DNA of 64,000 bases from Methylacidimicrobium fagopyrum (GTDB lineage Bacteria > Verrucomicrobiota > Verrucomicrobiia > Limisphaerales > UBA11358): the NCBI GenBank assembly GCA_026225255.1, contig JAMFSJ010000033.1:1-64000 (forward strand), written 5' to 3'. Positions 55,904 through 64,000 of the stretch are shown here, piece after piece (positions within the stretch are counted from its first letter, which is position 1; each line of letters opens with the position of its first letter). Below the pieces are notes generated by a model. That model was not told the DNA's origin. It saw only the letters and a program-made list of their open reading frames with translations, and did not search any database. The translations under genes and the position numbers were made by a program.

Positions 55904-57010
55904 ATGTCCTACTCGATGTCAGATTTGTTGCAGTTGATGGTGTCCGAAGGCGCGTCCGATTTGCATACGCGCGTCGGCACGGCGCCGACGATTCGTGTGC
56001 ACGGTATTTTGCACCGCGTCGAAGGCCCCGCCCTCACCCCGGAATCGTCGGAAGAATTGATGCGCAGCATCACATCCGAAGAACACATCCAGGCAGTGCG
56101 CGAACGCGGCGGCGCGGATTTCGCCTTCGCGTTCGGTGAAGCGGCACGATTCCGCGTCAGCGTGATGAAAGAAAAGGGGAACTTCGGCATGGTGCTCCGC
56201 CAGATTCCCAGCAAGATGCTCACGTTCGAGCAGATCGGTTTGCCGGAATCGGTGAAGGACTTGTTGCACAAGCCGCGCGGTTTGATTCTCGTCACCGGCC
56301 CGACGGGTTCCGGTAAATCCACGACGCTCGCGTCGCTGTTGAACATCGTCAATGAAACGCGCGATGAAGTGCATTTGATCACGATTGAAGATCCGATCGA
56401 ATATTATCACAAGCACAAGAAAGCGCTGGTGACACAGCGCGAAGTCCACGTGGACGTGCCGAATTTTGCGGAAGCCTTGCGCCGCGCCTTGCGCCAGGAT
56501 CCGGACATGATTCTCGTCGGTGAAATGCGCGATTTGGAAACGATTGAGTCGGCGATTACGGCGGCGGAAACCGGTCACTTAGTTTTCGGCACATTGCATA
56601 CGACCGGCGCGGCGAAGACCATTGATCGGCTCGTGAACGCGTTCCCGACGCAGCAGCAGGAAATGGTGCGTATCCAGCTTTCAACCGTGTTGCAAGCGGT
56701 CATCTCGCAGTTGCTCATTCCGCGTGCGGACAAACCGGGCCGCGTCGCCGCGTTTGAAATCATGATCAACACGCCGTCCATCGCGGCGTTGATTCGCGAT
56801 AATAAAACGTTCCGTATCCAATCCGATATTCAAACCGGTATGAAGTTCGGCATGGTGACGTTGGATTCCTGGTTGATTGATAAATATGTGAAGGGTTTGA
56901 TTGCCCGCGAGGAAGTCATCAACAAATCTCAAGATCCGACGACGATCATGGCCAAGTTGCAAGAATTGGATTTGGCAGCGGCAGTGGAACAAGGTCGTCA
57001 AAAGAAATAA
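55904..57010 (+). CDS. pilT: Twitching motility ATPase PilT
   Basis: A 368-residue retraction ATPase for type IV pili. The motor motifs are [15 protein letters not shown] (Walker A), [17 protein letters not shown] (Asp box), [15 protein letters not shown] (Walker B) and [19 protein letters not shown] (His box). AIRDNK-like and [17 protein letters not shown] segments match PilT. Presence of a retraction ATPase argues for a true type IV pilus rather than a pure type II secretion system. It starts 105 bases after pilB and 6 bases before the second PilB gene. Confidence 0.96.
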   Translation: MSYSMSDLLQLMVSEGASDLHTRVGTAPTIRVHGILHRVEGPALTPESSEELMRSITSEEHIQAVRERGGADFAFAFGEAARFRVSVMKEKGNFGMVLRQIPSKMLTFEQIGLPESVKDLLHKPRGLILVTGPTGSGKSTTLASLLNIVNETRDEVHLITIEDPIEYYHKHKKALVTQREVHVDVPNFAEALRRALRQDPDMILVGEMRDLETIESAITAAETGHLVFGTLHTTGAAKTIDRLVNAFPTQQQEMVRIQLSTVLQAVISQLLIPRADKPGRVAAFEIMINTPSIAALIRDNKTFRIQSDIQTGMKFGMVTLDSWLIDKYVKGLIAREEVINKSQDPTTIMAKLQELDLAAAVEQGRQKK

Positions 57011-57016
57011 TTTCCC

Positions 57017-58720
57017 ATGTCTGACGAAATTAATAGCCCGTTGTTGTCGCTCATCCGTGAGCAGGGGATGGTGGACGATTTGCAATACGAAGACATCGTT
57101 GCCGAGTCTAAGCGTAACTCGACGCCCGTGATTCAGATTTTGCAGGACATGGGCATCATGAAGCTCGATGATATTTTGCAGATCGAAGCCCATGCGTTGG
57201 GCACGATTGTCGTTCAATTGAACGATCTGAAAATTTCACCGGAATTGCTCAAGCGCGTTCCGGTCAAACTCGCGCAGACGTATAAATGTCTGCCGGTCGG
57301 CATGGATAACGGGGCGTTGCAGATTGCGATGTCAGAGCCGCTCAATCCGGGGCAGGCGGATGAAATTCAATTTGCGGTCAAAGGCGATGTGCAGGTGGTC
57401 GTGGCGGATCCGGCGGAAATCGCCAAAGCAATCGAACGGCTTTATGGCCAGGAAGATAGCGGCGAAGGTTTTGCCGACATCTTAAAAGACATTGATCCGG
57501 AAAAACTCGCGCGCGAAGTCGAAGACGCCACTGATAATACCAAGGCGGCGGAAGCGTTGGCCAACGAAGTGCCGATCGTGCGTTTCGTGAATCTGGTTTT
57601 GCAACAAGCGGTGACGGATCGGGCGAGCGATATTCACTTTGAACCGTTTGAAACGGAATTTCGTATCCGTTATCGCGTGGACGGTGCGCTCTACGAAATG
57701 GCGCCGCCGCCCAAAAATCTCGCGTTGCCGGTGACCTCGCGTATCAAGGTCATGGCAAACTTGAACATTTCCGAAAAACGTTTGCCGCAGGACGGACGTA
57801 TCAGTTTGAACTTGAACGGCAAACAGATTGATTTGCGCGTGAGCACCTTGCCGACCGCGTTCGGCGAGTCGGTCGTGTTGCGCGTGTTGGATCGTTCGTC
57901 CGTGAATCTGGAAATCGAGTCGCTCGGTTTTCCGCGCTACATCCACGAATTTGTGACGGACGTGATCAACCGGCCCAACGGCATTTTCGTCGTGACCGGC
58001 CCTACTGGTTCCGGCAAAACGACGACGCTGTATTCCTGTTTGCGCCGCGTGAATACGATTGATTCCAAATTGCTCACGGCGGAAGACCCGGTGGAATTTG
58101 ACATCGAAGGCATCATGCAGGTCGCCATTAACGATGCGGCGGGCATGACGTTCGCCAAAGCGTTGAAATCCTTTTTGCGGCAAGATCCCGATATCATCAT
58201 GGTGGGTGAAATGCGCGATTTGGAAACGGCGCAGATTTCCATTCAAGCGTCGCTGACCGGTCACTTGGTTTTGAGCACGCTGCACACGAACGATGCGCCC
58301 GGCGCGGTGACGCGTTTGATGGATATGGGCGTGGAACCGTTTTTGATTTCCTCGACGATGATGGGTGTGCTCGCACAACGGCTCGTCCGCACGTGTTGCA
58401 AAAATTGCCGCACGCCGTTTGAACCGACGGAAGAACAGTTGTCCATGCTCAACCTTTCGCCGCACGATTTGGGTGATAAAGTTTTCCATTACGGCCGCGG
58501 CTGTTCCGTTTGCAATGACACCGGTTACAAAGGTCGTAAAGGGATTTACGAACTATTAGTGGTCAACGATGCCATCCGCACCTTGATCAATGAACGCGCC
58601 CCGACGGTGGTGTTGCGTCAGAAAGCGGTGGAACTCGGCATGGTGACGTTGCGCGAAGATGGCTTGCGTGGTATTTTCGATGGTGATACAACCATTGAAG
58701 AAGTCGTCAAATATACTTGA
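57017..58720 (+). CDS. GspE/PilB-type secretion ATPase (second copy)
   Basis: A 567-residue paralogue of the ATPase at 54029. N-terminal GspEN (residues 1-150), then [19 protein letters not shown], Walker [51 protein letters not shown] and [15 protein letters not shown]. The zinc cluster is [11 protein letters not shown] plus [12 protein letters not shown]. Two PilB ATPases flanking PilT suggests two assembly systems or a shared platform, for example one for pili and one for a pseudopilus. It is followed by pilC. Confidence 0.95.
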   Translation: MSDEINSPLLSLIREQGMVDDLQYEDIVAESKRNSTPVIQILQDMGIMKLDDILQIEAHALGTIVVQLNDLKISPELLKRVPVKLAQTYKCLPVGMDNGALQIAMSEPLNPGQADEIQFAVKGDVQVVVADPAEIAKAIERLYGQEDSGEGFADILKDIDPEKLAREVEDATDNTKAAEALANEVPIVRFVNLVLQQAVTDRASDIHFEPFETEFRIRYRVDGALYEMAPPPKNLALPVTSRIKVMANLNISEKRLPQDGRISLNLNGKQIDLRVSTLPTAFGESVVLRVLDRSSVNLEIESLGFPRYIHEFVTDVINRPNGIFVVTGPTGSGKTTTLYSCLRRVNTIDSKLLTAEDPVEFDIEGIMQVAINDAAGMTFAKALKSFLRQDPDIIMVGEMRDLETAQISIQASLTGHLVLSTLHTNDAPGAVTRLMDMGVEPFLISSTMMGVLAQRLVRTCCKNCRTPFEPTEEQLSMLNLSPHDLGDKVFHYGRGCSVCNDTGYKGRKGIYELLVVNDAIRTLINERAPTVVLRQKAVELGMVTLREDGLRGIFDGDTTIEEVVKYT

Positions 58721-58744
58721 TTGAACCCTTAACTCTTATTCGTT

Positions 58745-60067
58745 ATGGCTAAATATTCTTACGTCGCATTAGACGCCCGTGGCAACGAAACCAAAGGCAG
58801 CATCGAGGCCGCCAGCCAGAACGAAGCCATCGGGCGCGTGAAGGACATGCAATTGTTCCCCACGAAAGTAGCCGAGGCGGGTGCGGAAAAATCTTCCGGC
58901 AAAAAAGATAAGGCCACCGGCAAAACCGCCAAGCCCAAAGCCAAGGGCAAGAAAAAGGGCGGCGCGGGGAATATCGAGATCAAGATTCCGTTTTTGAGCG
59001 GACGGGTGAAACCGAAAGTGTTGACGACTTTTACGCGGCAATTAGCCACGCTCGTGGATGCCGGTCTGCCGCTCTTGCGCGGTCTGCGCGTGTTGGAAAA
59101 ACAGGAACGTAACGTCACGCTCAAGAATATCATCGGCGACCTCGCGGTTTCCATCGAAGGCGGTAGCACGTTCTCCGAAGCCCTCGCGCAACATCCCAAA
59201 GTTTTCAACCGTTTGTTCGTGAACATGGTGAAGGCCGGCGAACTCGGCGGTGTGCTTGAAGTCGTGTTGAAACGTCTCGCGGAATTTTCCGAAAAAGCCC
59301 AGAAAATCAAAGGCAAAGTCAAAGCCGCGATGTTTTATCCCGTCGCCGTTTTGATCGTGGCCGTTGGCATCATGATTTTGCTGATGTGCTTCGTGGTGCC
59401 AAAATTTAAGGACGTTTTTGCGGGCATGGGTTTCACGCTGCCTTGGTTTACGCGGTTTGTCATGGGCATCAGTGACATGATCAAGAATAACATTTTAGGC
59501 ACGATGGGCATTGTGGCGCTGTTTGTGATCGCCTTTTTACTCTTCATCAAAACCAAGTTCGGTCTGCATCTTTGGGATAAATTCAAACTGAAAATGCCCG
59601 TGCTCGGCCCGGTCGTCAGCAAGGTATCCATCTCGCGTTTCGCGCGCACGTTGGGCACGTTGGTCAGCAGCGGTGTGCCGATTTTGCAGGCGCTCATCAT
59701 TGTGCGGGAAACCGCGGGTAACGTTATCGTTGCCAACGCGGTCAACAAGATTCATGAAAGCGTGAAAGAAGGCGAAACCATCACTGCGTCGTTGGAAGGT
59801 TCCGGCGTCTTCCCGCCGATGGTCGTCAGCATGGTGGACGTCGGCGAACAAACCGGTGCTTTGCCGGAAATGCTCTTGCGTATCGCGGATGACTATGACG
59901 AACAGGTGGATAACGCCGTGTCCGCGATGACTTCCTTGCTGGAACCGATCATGATTGTTTTTCTGGCCGTGATCGTCGGCAGTATCGTGATCGCGATGTT
60001 CCTGCCCTTGATCCAAATGATCACCAACATGAGCGGTGACGGTGATGGCGGTGGTAGCAAAGAATAA
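58745..60067 (+). CDS. pilC: Pilus assembly platform protein PilC/GspF
   Basis: A 440-residue inner-membrane platform protein with two GspF domains. The first begins FTRQLATLVDAGLPLLRGL and the second FARTLGTLVSSGVPILQAL. Typical membrane helices are seen (VAVLIVAVGIMILLMCFVV near 200; IVFLAVIVGSIVIAMFLPL at the end). An unusual Lys-rich linker (about residues 48-75, with GKKDKATGKTAKPK) lies before the first domain. It is the last of the four motor genes; a toxin-antitoxin pair follows. Confidence 0.95.
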   Translation: MAKYSYVALDARGNETKGSIEAASQNEAIGRVKDMQLFPTKVAEAGAEKSSGKKDKATGKTAKPKAKGKKKGGAGNIEIKIPFLSGRVKPKVLTTFTRQLATLVDAGLPLLRGLRVLEKQERNVTLKNIIGDLAVSIEGGSTFSEALAQHPKVFNRLFVNMVKAGELGGVLEVVLKRLAEFSEKAQKIKGKVKAAMFYPVAVLIVAVGIMILLMCFVVPKFKDVFAGMGFTLPWFTRFVMGISDMIKNNILGTMGIVALFVIAFLLFIKTKFGLHLWDKFKLKMPVLGPVVSKVSISRFARTLGTLVSSGVPILQALIIVRETAGNVIVANAVNKIHESVKEGETITASLEGSGVFPPMVVSMVDVGEQTGALPEMLLRIADDYDEQVDNAVSAMTSLLEPIMIVFLAVIVGSIVIAMFLPLIQMITNMSGDGDGGGSKE

Positions 60068-60107
60068 GTCTTTTAACTGCAATTCCGGCGGAAATCCAGA
60101 AGCACCA

Positions 60108-60155
60108 TTGACAATTATGCGATTCTGTTGTAAATACATTGTAGTTACATTGCAA
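60108..60155 (+). promoter_or_regulatory. Promoter with overlapping 11-bp-phased operator repeats
   Basis: TTGACA (60108-60113), a 17-base spacer, then TAAATA (60131-60136) give a good sigma-70 promoter. Over and after the -10 lie TTGTAAATACA (60128-60138), TTGTAGTTACA (60139-60149) and the start of a third copy, TTGCAA (60150-60155), each with TGTA/TACA arms. An antitoxin-bound operator is the likely role. Transcription would start near 60143. Confidence 0.7.
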
Positions 60156-60182
60156 TGGCAAATTATTCACGGCTGAACCCTT

Positions 60183-60464
60183 ATGGAGTTCGATTGGAAT
60201 AATGCGCCGTTTGAGTTTGGCTCTTTGACGCATCAGGAAATCGAGGAATCGTTCGAGGATGCTTTTGCCGTGCGGTTGCTACCGGATTCACCAAGATTTG
60301 GCGTGCAGACGCGTTTTTTTAATCTTGGCATGTCGGCTGGCAGCCTCGGAATTTTCAGCGTCTATCGCACGAATGGCAAGCAAGTGCGGGTGCTGTTGGC
60401 GCGGCCATTCGAGCCGGAAGAACGGTTCTTCTACCAAAAGAAAATGGATCAGACGTTGGGGTGA
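60183..60464 (+). CDS. brnT: BrnT-like toxin
   Basis: A 93-residue protein resembling BrnT, a RelE-fold ribonuclease that inhibits translation. It starts MEFDWNNAPFEF, has FEDAFAVRLLPDSPRFGVQTR in the middle, and ends in the family tail VRVLLARPFEPEERFFYQ, with Arg and Glu residues where the BrnT family has them. It is followed after 59 bases by a small ribbon-helix-helix-like gene, the usual toxin-first order. The promoter just upstream has operator repeats. It is located inside the pilus cluster. Confidence 0.78.
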   Translation: MEFDWNNAPFEFGSLTHQEIEESFEDAFAVRLLPDSPRFGVQTRFFNLGMSAGSLGIFSVYRTNGKQVRVLLARPFEPEERFFYQKKMDQTLG

Positions 60465-60523
60465 AAAATAAGTCCTATGGGTCTGATCGGATTTATCAAA
60501 TCAGCGGGGGAAAACAATAAACG

Positions 60524-60799
60524 ATGCGCACTTTTGCCAATTGGGAAGACGTGCCGCTTTTCGATAGCGAAGAAGCTGAGGTGGAGTTTTGGAACGAGAA
60601 CCGCCCGGATTTGCGCTTGATGGAAGCGGCCACGGCGGGGAGTGCCGAATCGTCGGAGTCGGTGACAGTGACACTGCGGTTCGATCCGCGGATGTTGGCG
60701 CGGATCAAGCGGCTGGCGCGGTCGCGGTATTTGAATTACCAGAGCATGGTCAAACAATGGTTGAGCGAACGGATGGAAGAAGAATTGCGCGATAAATAA
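60524..60799 (+). CDS. CopG/BrnA-like antitoxin
   Basis: A 91-residue protein. The second half, VTVTLRFDPRMLARIKRLA with NYQSMVKQWLSERMEE, resembles the ribbon-helix-helix region of CopG/BrnA-type antitoxins, which bind DNA and neutralise the toxin. The acidic N-terminus (DSEEAEVEFWNENRPD) may cover the toxin. It ends five bases before the first pseudopilin gene, so repression at the operator could affect pseudopilin expression too. Confidence 0.75.
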   Translation: MRTFANWEDVPLFDSEEAEVEFWNENRPDLRLMEAATAGSAESSESVTVTLRFDPRMLARIKRLARSRYLNYQSMVKQWLSERMEEELRDK

Positions 60800-60804
60800 A
60801 ACCC

Positions 60805-61509
60805 ATGAAAATTAAATTTGCAAAGCAAGTCAGTCAACGCCGTCGTGCGTTCACACTGATTGAACTCTTGGTCGTCATTTCCATCATCGCGGTGCTGTCG
60901 GCCATCACGATGCCGGTGATGAAGAGTGTTTTCAAAGCCAAGAAGATCAACACTGCCAGGATCGAATTGCAAATGGTCGAATCTGCGCTGGAAAGTTATA
61001 AAGCTAAATACGGCGTCTATCCGCCGGGTAATCCTGCTAACACGGTGGTGAATCAGCTTTTCTATGAATTATCCGGCGTCACCAATACTTTCCAAAATAG
61101 TATTGCTGGTTATCAAACACTGGATGGTATTAATTTTGTTTCAGCGAACAGTTTTAGCAGCACTTTTGGCGGAGTTGGCGGCATTTTGAATTGTTCCAAA
61201 GGCAACGGCGAAGACGTTGTATTAGCCAAGAATTTCCTACCCGGTTTGAAATCTACGCAGGTGACCTCGGCGACCAACGCCGGTTATCCCATTAGTTATC
61301 TGGCTACCTCTGTCGGCGGACCCGATGCGAACTACCATCCCGCTTACGCCTTGGGTTTTGGTTTTGAAGGTAACCCGTTTCGTTACGCTTACCCGGGCAC
61401 AAACAATCCCAATGGGTATGATATATGGGTTCAGCTGGTAATTAATTCCAAAACGAATCTTGTCTGCAACTGGAGTTCGGCAGCGCAAATTAACAGCCCA
61501 TTACCTTGA
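60805..61509 (+). CDS. GspG-like pseudopilin
   Basis: A 234-residue prepilin-type protein with the signal [21 protein letters not shown]. The long N-terminal helix continues with KKINTARIELQMVESALESY and KYGVYPPGN, the GspG pattern. The C-terminal part is larger than that of standard GspG. It starts five bases after the antitoxin gene, so it may be transcribed from the toxin-antitoxin promoter or by read-through from pilC. It is the first of four pseudopilins in a row. Confidence 0.9.
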   Translation: MKIKFAKQVSQRRRAFTLIELLVVISIIAVLSAITMPVMKSVFKAKKINTARIELQMVESALESYKAKYGVYPPGNPANTVVNQLFYELSGVTNTFQNSIAGYQTLDGINFVSANSFSSTFGGVGGILNCSKGNGEDVVLAKNFLPGLKSTQVTSATNAGYPISYLATSVGGPDANYHPAYALGFGFEGNPFRYAYPGTNNPNGYDIWVQLVINSKTNLVCNWSSAAQINSPLP

Positions 61510-61704
61510 TTTATGCGGCCAGAAAATACATCTGACTTAGATCATAGCGAGCATTCCTTGCCGGTGGAATGGCACGATTGCACCTGGCAGCCGCCCATCA
61601 AATTGTGTCAAGTGGCCGTTCCGCTGCGGTTGACGCTCATAAAACCATTGCCCATGCCGGCCTTTTTACCCCATCCTGCGCGCCGCAAAAACCTATTCAA
61701 ACTT

Positions 61705-62550
61705 ATGAAAAACAAATCTGCCAGTCCGCGTCGCTTTGAAGCTACGGGCTTTACGCTCATTGAGTTGCTCGTCGTTATTGCCATCATTGGTATCTTGGCC
61801 GCGATGATCTTAGCGGTCGTGCCTCAAGTAACCAAAGCGGCTAAGAAAGCCAAGGCGAAGATTGAAGTCTCCGACCTCGTGAACGCCATCCAATCTTATG
61901 ATGCGGCTTATGGACGTTTTCCAGTTTCAACTAATGCCCAATTCGCCGCAGAAAATCCTGCCGTGAGTCCGGGCGGTGATTTTACCTATGGCGGCACTTT
62001 TCAAAATGCAAGCGCCGCTGCAACTTTGGGAAATCCCCTCTACGGGTCAGCGTCGGTGAGCAATGATGAAGTCATCGCCGTTTTGATGGATTACACTAAT
62101 TATCCCAGTGGCGGTCCCACCATCAATGCGAATTATCAAAAAAATCCCCAGAAGACAGCCTTTCTGAATGCCAAATTGTCGGGTTGGATTCCGGGAACGT
62201 CCGGCACACCTTTGCCTGGTGTGGGCAACGATCTGGTTTATCGCGATCCGTGGGGTAATCCTTACCTCATCACGATGGATTTAAATTACGACGACCAATG
62301 CGGCGATGTTTATTATTCAAAACAATCGGTTTCGCAAAGCCCGCCAATCAATGGAACTCCTCCTTATTCCCAGATCGGTTTCAATGGTTTGTCCAATCCT
62401 AATTCCACGGCTTCTGACAATTTTCTATTTCACGGTAAAGTCATGGTCTGGTCAATGGGGCCGGATGGGAAATTTGATGCGCCTTCTCCGACCATTGCGA
62501 CTCCGGCCAATGCGGGTTTCAACAAAGATAACATCCTGAGCTGGCAGTGA
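61705..62550 (+). CDS. Pseudopilin (GspG-like, second)
   Basis: A 281-residue prepilin-type protein. Leader MKNKSASPRRFEATG, then [39 protein letters not shown] and VYRDPWGNPYLITM-like segments follow the GspG layout (LVYRDPWGNPYLI is typical). ATG 61705 is chosen because the longer frame from 61513 would put 64 unrelated residues before the leader. The 195-base gap before it has no gene. It is 21 bases from the next pseudopilin gene. Confidence 0.9.
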   Translation: MKNKSASPRRFEATGFTLIELLVVIAIIGILAAMILAVVPQVTKAAKKAKAKIEVSDLVNAIQSYDAAYGRFPVSTNAQFAAENPAVSPGGDFTYGGTFQNASAAATLGNPLYGSASVSNDEVIAVLMDYTNYPSGGPTINANYQKNPQKTAFLNAKLSGWIPGTSGTPLPGVGNDLVYRDPWGNPYLITMDLNYDDQCGDVYYSKQSVSQSPPINGTPPYSQIGFNGLSNPNSTASDNFLFHGKVMVWSMGPDGKFDAPSPTIATPANAGFNKDNILSWQ

Positions 62551-62571
62551 TTTGATGTCGGCGGTATTTTT

Positions 62572-63386
62572 ATGAAAACCATTCGTCGTCCCTCTGCGTT
62601 CACTTTGATTGAGTTGCTCGTAGTCATCTCGATCATCGCCATTTTGGCGGCGTTGACCGTGCCGGCATTGAAAAATATTGGCAAGTCAAATTCCCAGACG
62701 AGTGCCGCGCGGCAATTGATGGATGACATCGGCCGCGCGCGCCAATACGCCATCAATAACCATTCATCGGTTTATATGGTGTTTGTGCCGACGAATTTTG
62801 CCAATACAACTTTTATCAATGGGCTCAATACCATTCCTAATGCCAATGACCGGCAGCTTGCCTTGACCACGGCTACTAATTTGGTAGCCGGCCAGTTGAC
62901 CGCCTATACTTTTGTATCGCTCGGTAAATTGGGTGACCAGCCGGGACGCCACACTTTCCATTATATTGATTCGTGGAAATATCTCCCGGACGGCACCATG
63001 ATTTATCCGGTAAAGTTCCAGACCTTGATAAAAGGTCCGACGCTATGGATCCAAAATTATAATCCTGTCGGCACTACCATTTTCAATTTTTCCGTCACCG
63101 CCATCCCATTTCCAACCGAGGCTTCACCGGCCATCAGCATGCCTTCCATTCAATTTAATTATCTCGGTCAGGCGATTAACAACAATGTTCCGCGTGATGA
63201 ATACATCATGCTCGATCAAGGCTACGTCAATTACCCGATTAATCCGGCCAAGATACCCATTCTGAGCGCTTCTTCTACCAGCACCGTCGTGGAAGTTCCG
63301 CCGGGCAACGCCACGAATACATCTTATAACATCATTCATATCACGGGATTAACCGGACGAGTCGGACTGGAGTCTTTCTTGTTCAA

Positions 63387-63390
<4 letters not shown>
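62572..63390 (+). CDS. Pseudopilin (GspH-like)
   Basis: A 272-residue prepilin-type protein with [20 protein letters not shown] at the N-terminus and the helix SNSQTSAARQLMDDIGRARQ, as in GspH/FimT-like minor pseudopilins. The C-terminal part is long and beta-rich (VEVPPGNATNTSYNIIHITG, then LTGRVGLESFLFK). It overlaps the next gene by ATGA, so the two are translationally coupled. It may be a minor tip protein of the pseudopilus. Confidence 0.88.

Positions 63391-64000
<610 letters not shown>

Noticed and set aside
61513-61704. Extra 64 N-terminal residues on the second pseudopilin
   Set aside because: They would precede a normal prepilin leader, and prepilin leaders are usually short; ATG 61705 gives a regular one.

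Overview
The window looks like a chromosomal segment of a Verrucomicrobiota bacterium, most likely from the Limisphaerales/Pedosphaera side of the phylum. This placement is inferred from protein style, not from a marker gene. The clues are ECF-type sigma factors with long C-terminal extensions behind a membrane helix, large secreted proteins with autotransporter-associated beta-strand repeats and a shared aromatic C-terminal tail, many FTLIE/FTLVE prepilins, XylR-like AraC regulators, and several dispersed intergenic inverted repeats. No rRNA or CRISPR array was seen. One tRNA (Thr, anticodon TGT) is present.

Layout. From 1 to about 3.1 kb lie the end of an unidentified gene, glucuronate isomerase (uxaC) and a lipoprotein polygalacturonase. 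From 3.1 to 20.9 kb there is mixed housekeeping and accessory content. It holds pgsA and apgM on the minus strand, a YgfZ/GcvT-like protein, two tandem sigma-factor fusions (one carrying a secretin-like domain), a degenerate S41-like protein, a three-enzyme fusion (low-molecular-weight phosphatase, RpiB and GlyA), a putative copper/redox cluster (CPLC membrane protein, outer-membrane protein, two SCO proteins, one fused to CusF), proA, an unknown 443-residue protein and the tRNA. From 21 to 46.3 kb lies a pectin-utilisation island: two XylR-like regulators plus a DNA-binding-only relative, three more GH28 enzymes, two pectate-lyase-like proteins, a beta-strand-repeat surface protein, a CE12-CE8 bifunctional esterase, a hexuronate-type MFS transporter and a GH43 enzyme. 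The last three genes overlap by ATGA. From 46.5 to 49.8 kb are two duplicated pilin genes, each with a sigma-54-like promoter, followed by a TMTC-like membrane glycosyltransferase with TPRs. From 49.9 to 53.8 kb are an ABC-2 transporter operon, hisB and a PAS protein. From 54.0 kb to the end is a type IV pilus/type II secretion operon (PilB, PilT, a second PilB, PilC, four pseudopilins), interrupted by a BrnT-like toxin-antitoxin pair.

How the parts may work together. Secreted polygalacturonases, lyases and esterases would deacetylate, demethylate and cut pectin, MFS would import uronates, and UxaC would start their catabolism. The XylR/AraC proteins probably sense the sugars. The pilus machinery and surface beta-strand proteins may support attachment to plant polysaccharide, but this link is inference.

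The most unusual features are the LMW-PTP/RpiB/GlyA fusion, the sigma factor fused to a secretin-like domain, the in-frame heptanucleotide repeat arrays inside genes (including a long prepilin leader), the paired sigma-54 pilin promoters, and the toxin-antitoxin module whose 11-bp-phased operator sits just upstream of the pseudopilin genes.
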